From Puteibacter caeruleilacunae (GTDB taxonomy: Bacteria; Bacteroidota; Bacteroidia; Bacteroidales; Prolixibacteraceae): DNA of 64,000 nt. Location: assembly GCA_005217565.1 (NCBI GenBank), contig SJCO01000001.1:437893-501892 (forward strand). The letters run 5' to 3'. A model generated the notes under the pieces. It was not told where the DNA came from. It saw only the letters and a list, made by a program, of their open reading frames with translations, and made no database searches. This document shows, piece after piece, positions 60,601 to 64,000 of this stretch. Both the position numbers and the translations under genes were made by a program. Each line of letters opens with the position of its first letter. Within the stretch, counting starts at the first letter, position 1.

Positions 60601-61719
60601 ATGGATAACTTTATAGTTTCTGCAAGGAAATACAGACCTGATACATTTCAAACAGTGGTGGGACAAGCTTCTATCACTAGTACACTGAAAAATGCAATAA
60701 AGAATGGGCAATTAGCTCAAGCATATTTGTTCTGTGGACCGCGAGGAGTTGGAAAAACTACTTGTGCACGTATTTTTGCGAAGACTATAAATTGTCAGAA
60801 TCTCGCAGAAAATACAGAACCGTGTAATGAATGTGAGTCATGTATCTCTTTTAACGAGAATCGTTCATATAATATCCATGAACTGGATGCTGCATCGAAT
60901 AATTCAGTAGATGATATTCGTCTACTTATTGATCAGGTTAGGATTCCACCTCAGGTAGGTAAGTTCAGTGTTTATATCATCGATGAGGTTCATATGTTAT
61001 CTCAGGCAGCATTTAATGCATTTTTGAAAACATTGGAAGAACCTCCAAGGCATGCGGTTTTTATTCTTGCTACAACTGAGAAACACAAGATTATTCCTAC
61101 TATTTTGTCACGTTGTCAAATCTTTGATTTTAATAGAATCAAGATTAGTGATATTGCTGGACACCTTGGTAATGTTGCATCACAAGAAGGAATCACTATT
61201 GAGGATGAAGGATTAAATGTGATTGCTCAGAAAGCCGATGGAGCTATGCGTGATGCTCTTTCCATCTTTGACCAGATTGTGAGTTTTTCTGGTAACAATA
61301 TCTCCTACAAGGATGTGATAGATAATCTGAATGTATTAGATTATGACTATTATTTTCGTTTGGTAGATTTGTTTATAAAGTGTGATGTTCCTGGAGCTTT
61401 GGTTGTTTACAACGAGATTTTGGACAACGGTTTTGATGGTCATAACTTTGTTTCAGGATTAAGCGGTCATATGAGAGATCTTCTTGTGTGTAAAGATGCT
61501 ATAACTGCTCAACTTTTAGAGGTAGGTGGTGATATTCGTCTTCGCTATAAACAGCAGGCTGCGGCATGTGATAGTCAGTTTCTGATAGATTCATTATCCA
61601 TTATCAGTGAGTGCGATACCGGATACAAGGTGAGTCTTAACAAAAGGTTGCATGTAGAGCTTTGTTTGATTAAGGTAGCTCAGCTTATATTAAAAAAAAA
61701 AATGATGTCGCAGAGCTAA
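60601..61719 (+). CDS. dnaX: DNA polymerase III gamma-like product (zero-frame dnaX)
   Basis: 372 aa from ATG 60601; the TTG at 60586 is an alternative. Walker A is GPRGVGKTT (46-54), followed by the zinc module C..CNECESC, DAASNNSVDDIR, and Walker B YIIDEVHMLS, then the clamp-loader domain III. The frame runs into an 11-A tract (61692-61702) and stops at 61717-61719. The tau C-terminus continues in the -1 frame and is given as the next entry. As read, this is a short gamma-like form. Confidence 0.9.
   Translation: MDNFIVSARKYRPDTFQTVVGQASITSTLKNAIKNGQLAQAYLFCGPRGVGKTTCARIFAKTINCQNLAENTEPCNECESCISFNENRSYNIHELDAASNNSVDDIRLLIDQVRIPPQVGKFSVYIIDEVHMLSQAAFNAFLKTLEEPPRHAVFILATTEKHKIIPTILSRCQIFDFNRIKISDIAGHLGNVASQEGITIEDEGLNVIAQKADGAMRDALSIFDQIVSFSGNNISYKDVIDNLNVLDYDYYFRLVDLFIKCDVPGALVVYNEILDNGFDGHNFVSGLSGHMRDLLVCKDAITAQLLEVGGDIRLRYKQQAAACDSQFLIDSLSIISECDTGYKVSLNKRLHVELCLIKVAQLILKKKMMSQS
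61692..61702 (+). other. 11-A slippery tract in dnaX
   Basis: Eleven consecutive A residues. Slippage by -1 joins the gamma-like frame to the tau frame (KK-NDVAELMDPK...), giving a protein of about 581 aa. The flanks TAGCTC and GAGCTA are complementary. Confidence 0.6.
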
Positions 61720-62345
61720 TGGATCCTAAGGTGCTGCTTCCTATTGTAAAAAAAGGAGGTGGAACGCCATTAAGTAACGCATCGACAGGGAAAACTGCAG
61801 CAAAGGAACCAGCCAAACCCAAGGTTACAAGTACGCCTGTAAACAAACCAAAATCAACGGTATTGAAAAACGGTCGAAAAAGTTTTTCTGTATCTGTTTC
61901 TGGGATGTTGAGTGGAGATAAAAAGAGTGAAAATGCGACTGCCCAAACTCAAACGTTCTTTAAGAAAGAAGAACCTCTTCCTGATAAGGACTTTACGCAG
62001 CAGGATCTTGACAAGGTCTGGAAGGTATTTGTTGGACAGTTTAACGATCAGCCAAGAATAAAAAGTACGCTGGCAACAGTTCCTGTGTTGAAAGAAAATT
62101 GCCTAATAGAACTACCGATAGATAACTCTGTTCAAGAACAAACATTGTGGGAGGTTAAGCCTAAACTAGTTGGTTTCTTACATCGTCAATTACAAAATTC
62201 TAAGATTGATGTTGTTGGTAAAATTGTAAAAACCGAAAGAAAACGAACTATTTTAACTGATGATGAAAAGTTAAAGGCAATGATTAAGACCAATCCTGAT
62301 TTGGTGTTAATGCGTAAAAAGTTTAATCTTGACTTTTCAGAATAA
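61719..62345 (+). CDS. dnaX: Tau C-terminal part of dnaX in the -1 frame
   Basis: 208 aa if started at ATG 61719; in the -1 frame the reading is open from 61701. It has the low-complexity Lys/Pro/Ser linker and a C-terminal domain (DFTQQDLDKVWKVFVGQFNDQPRIKSTLATVPVLKENCLIELPIDNSVQEQTLWEVKPKLVGFLHRQLQ) like the tau C-terminus of Bacteroidota DnaX, which normally continues in one frame. The stop of the first ORF and this ATG overlap (TAATG), so reinitiation is an alternative to frameshifting. A deletion or insertion of one A by sequencing error is another. Confidence 0.8.
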   Translation: MDPKVLLPIVKKGGGTPLSNASTGKTAAKEPAKPKVTSTPVNKPKSTVLKNGRKSFSVSVSGMLSGDKKSENATAQTQTFFKKEEPLPDKDFTQQDLDKVWKVFVGQFNDQPRIKSTLATVPVLKENCLIELPIDNSVQEQTLWEVKPKLVGFLHRQLQNSKIDVVGKIVKTERKRTILTDDEKLKAMIKTNPDLVLMRKKFNLDFSE

Positions 62346-62442
62346 GAACTTGTATTAATCGGGAAATGATTATCTTTTTTTCCGGATTTAAATTATATTT
62401 GTTCATAACAAAAAGAAAGTTGCATCTTAAAAGAAAATAATC

Positions 62443-62952
62443 ATGTTGAATAAAAATGTTGAAGCTGCTTTAAACGAGCAAATCAATGCCGAGTTATATT
62501 CATCTTATCTATATTTATCAATGTGTGCTTACCTTCAAAATGAGGGTTTTGCTGGTATGGCTAACTGGATGAAAATTCAGGCGCAGGAGGAATTAACACA
62601 TTCTAATAAATTCTTCGACTATGTAAATGAGCGTGGCGGTCGTGTTTGGTTGAAAGCAATTGATGCAGTTCCTACTGAATTTGATGGACCAGAAGATGTA
62701 TTTAAATTAGTACAGGAACATGAGCAAAAAGTAACAGGGTTGGTTAATAACCTTATGGATGTTGCTATTGCAGAAAATGATCACGCAACAAAAAGCTTCC
62801 TTCAATGGTTTATTGATGAGCAGGTAGAGGAAGAAGCTTCTGTTCAGGAAATTGTTGATAGTCTCAAGCTGATTAAAGGCAATGGCCATGGAATGTTGAT
62901 GCTAGACCGAGAAATGAAAGCCCGCGTTTTTGCCGATTCTACAGGGGAATAG
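62443..62952 (+). CDS. ftnA: Ferritin (non-haem, FtnA-like)
   Basis: 169 aa. Four-helix bundle with ferroxidase ligands E17, E50 and H53 at the same positions as in E. coli FtnA (NAELYSSYLYLSMCAY; QAQEELTHSNKF), E94/E126-type residues in EHEQKV and DEQVEEEAS. It oxidises and stores iron as a 24-mer. A -7 element TATATTTG is at 62394-62401; its -33 is poor. Confidence 0.95.
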   Translation: MLNKNVEAALNEQINAELYSSYLYLSMCAYLQNEGFAGMANWMKIQAQEELTHSNKFFDYVNERGGRVWLKAIDAVPTEFDGPEDVFKLVQEHEQKVTGLVNNLMDVAIAENDHATKSFLQWFIDEQVEEEASVQEIVDSLKLIKGNGHGMLMLDREMKARVFADSTGE

Positions 62953-62973
62953 ATCCCTTAAGATTATAAAATT

Positions 62974-63008
62974 AAAGCGGGATTGGCATAAAGCTGGTTC
63001 CGCTTTTT
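62974..63008 (+). terminator. Terminator after ferritin
   Basis: Stem AAAGCGG / CCGCTTT (62974-62980 with 63000-63006) followed by T residues to 63008. Confidence 0.7.
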
Positions 63009-63058
63009 TGTTTTCTTTAGGATGTGAAAAGAATGTTGAGTAAATTGTGAAGAACAAC

Positions 63059-64000
63059 ATGAAAGAGTTAAATAAATCGATGATAGAATATAAGAATAGC
63101 TACGAAGAATTAACGAGGTATTGCCAGTCAATTCTTACAGAGGAAGAGCTTGAAAAGATTGCTAAAGCTTATGAAATGGCAGAAATCATTCTGGGGGATA
63201 AGAAGTGGTCCTGGGGGGAGCAGATTTTGTCGCATTCTATAGAGGTGGGAAAAATCGCAATCAACGAAATTGGATTAGGAGTTGACTCAGTGATATGTGC
63301 GTTATTGCACAATACCTTTAATGAAGTTGAGGATAAAGAGGCTCATTTTCATCAAATAGATAAATTGTTCGGTCGCTCAGTAAAGAATATACTCGAAGGA
63401 ATTGCAAAGATTAATGCCTTAGATACCGAGACGATATCAGTGCACTCTGAGAATTATCGAAAGTTGATTTTGGCGCTATCTGGAGATGTTAGGGTGATTT
63501 TGATTAAGATTGCTGATCGCCTCTATGATATGAGAACCCTTGAGTGGGTAGGAGAGGATTTGCGTCAAAAGTTTTCTACAGAAACATCGTATTTGTATGC
63601 ACCTTTAGCTCATCGCCTTGGTTTATATAAGATAAAGTCTGAGCTGGAAGATACAGCTCTTCGATATTTGAATCCCGAAGCTTATCAGTACATCGTTAAG
63701 CGATTGGAAGAAACAAGTGAAGAAAGAAAGAACTTTATTGCAAAGTTTGTAAGGCCTATTGAAAACAAACTGAAGACGAAGGGATTTAAATTCGAGATGA
63801 AAGCTCGAACTAAGTCGATTTATTCAATTTGGAATAAAATGAATAAACAGAAGGTTGGATTTGAGGAAGTGTATGACCTTTTTGCTATTAGAGTTATTCT
63901 AAATTCAACACCTGAGAATGAAAAATCAGACTGTTGGCAAGTTTATTCTATCGTAACAGAGGAGTATCAGCCTAATACTGAACGCTTACGAGACTGGATA
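63059..64000 (+). CDS. RelA/SpoT homologue, 3' end outside window
   Basis: 314 residues visible of about 730. The N-terminal HD-type domain has H59 (ILSHSIEVGKIA), but the HD motif reads LLH84-N85-TFNEVED, so the metal-binding Asp of hydrolases is Asn and the following ED is NE; KIADRLYDMRTL keeps the later Asp. The synthetase domain begins with RTKSIYSIWNKM and YDLFAIRVILNS. The hydrolase is therefore probably inactive, making this a (p)ppGpp synthetase, as in RelA. The start is the first ATG 51 nt after the ferritin terminator. Confidence 0.85.
   Translation, partial: MKELNKSMIEYKNSYEELTRYCQSILTEEELEKIAKAYEMAEIILGDKKWSWGEQILSHSIEVGKIAINEIGLGVDSVICALLHNTFNEVEDKEAHFHQIDKLFGRSVKNILEGIAKINALDTETISVHSENYRKLILALSGDVRVILIKIADRLYDMRTLEWVGEDLRQKFSTETSYLYAPLAHRLGLYKIKSELEDTALRYLNPEAYQYIVKRLEETSEERKNFIAKFVRPIENKLKTKGFKFEMKARTKSIYSIWNKMNKQKVGFEEVYDLFAIRVILNSTPENEKSDCWQVYSIVTEEYQPNTERLRDWI

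Noticed and set aside
1-64000. CRISPR arrays, insertion sequences, prophage or integrase genes
   Set aside because: No regularly spaced repeats, no transposase or integrase motifs and no terminal inverted repeats with target duplications were seen.

Overview
The window is a chromosomal segment of a Bacteroidota bacterium. The gene set suggests a marine, facultative or strict anaerobe of the Marinilabiliales type; that level of placement is an inference. Supporting signs are an AT-rich genome, few Shine-Dalgarno sites, promoters of the Bacteroidota form TTTG-N19-TAnnTTTG (cleanest before arsR and rpsF), many exported lipoproteins, a large sulfatase set, NhaA, and acetate/butyrate kinase fermentation genes. 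There is no rRNA, tRNA, insertion sequence, prophage or CRISPR array.

Layout. (1) 1-12.3 kb is a polysaccharide-utilisation-like block: six consecutive S1 sulfatases (the first cut by the window edge), a PhoD-like phosphatase and a clan GH-D (GH36-like) glycosidase, all with export signals. No SusC/SusD pair is in view. It probably desulfates and trims a sulfated, galactose-containing glycan. (2) 12.4-13.6 kb holds a cobalamin riboswitch controlling one exported CbiK-type chelatase. (3) 13.7-24.98 kb holds a thioesterase, an ECF sigma factor with a membrane partner and an outer-membrane-like protein, an AraC regulator with an unusual leader mini-ORF, guaB, a cold-shock protein, tcdA-tatD, and an acyltransferase-amidase pair. 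(4) 25.1-26.8 kb is a PL6 polysaccharide lyase lipoprotein. (5) 28.6-32.3 kb is an ArsR-controlled arsenical-type operon (thioredoxin, ArsF, ArsG, ArsP-like permease) followed by a DGC-domain gene enclosed between two matching terminators.

(6) 32.4-39.35 kb holds sbcDC and a membrane-bound AraC/TolB/TPR regulator. (7) 39.4-44.8 kb holds a VTT-family membrane protein (paralogue of the one at 26.9 kb), a universal stress protein, a NarX/NarL-type two-component pair and nhaA. The stress gene and nhaA share a 17-bp GGG-TTT-CCC block. (8) 45.1-49.9 kb holds a BlaI-M56 sensor pair, a TPR protein and a divergent membrane protein. Four copies of one dyad in the divergent region tie that membrane protein to the BlaI regulon. 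(9) 50.5-57.4 kb is a fermentation cluster: pta, a 3-hydroxyacyl-CoA dehydrogenase homologue, two tandem acetate kinases, ptb and buk. (10) 57.5-64 kb is housekeeping: rpsF-rpsR-rplI, a PadR regulator, glutathione peroxidase, dnaX, ferritin and the start of a RelA/SpoT homologue.

The most notable observations are: dnaX split by an 11-A tract so that only a -1 shift makes the tau form; the predicted BlaI operators on a divergent membrane-protein gene; the ArsR promoter/operator architecture; the shared motif around the two-component locus; a RelA/SpoT protein whose HD motif reads HN; and a dehydrogenase in the fermentation cluster lacking the expected active-site Asn.
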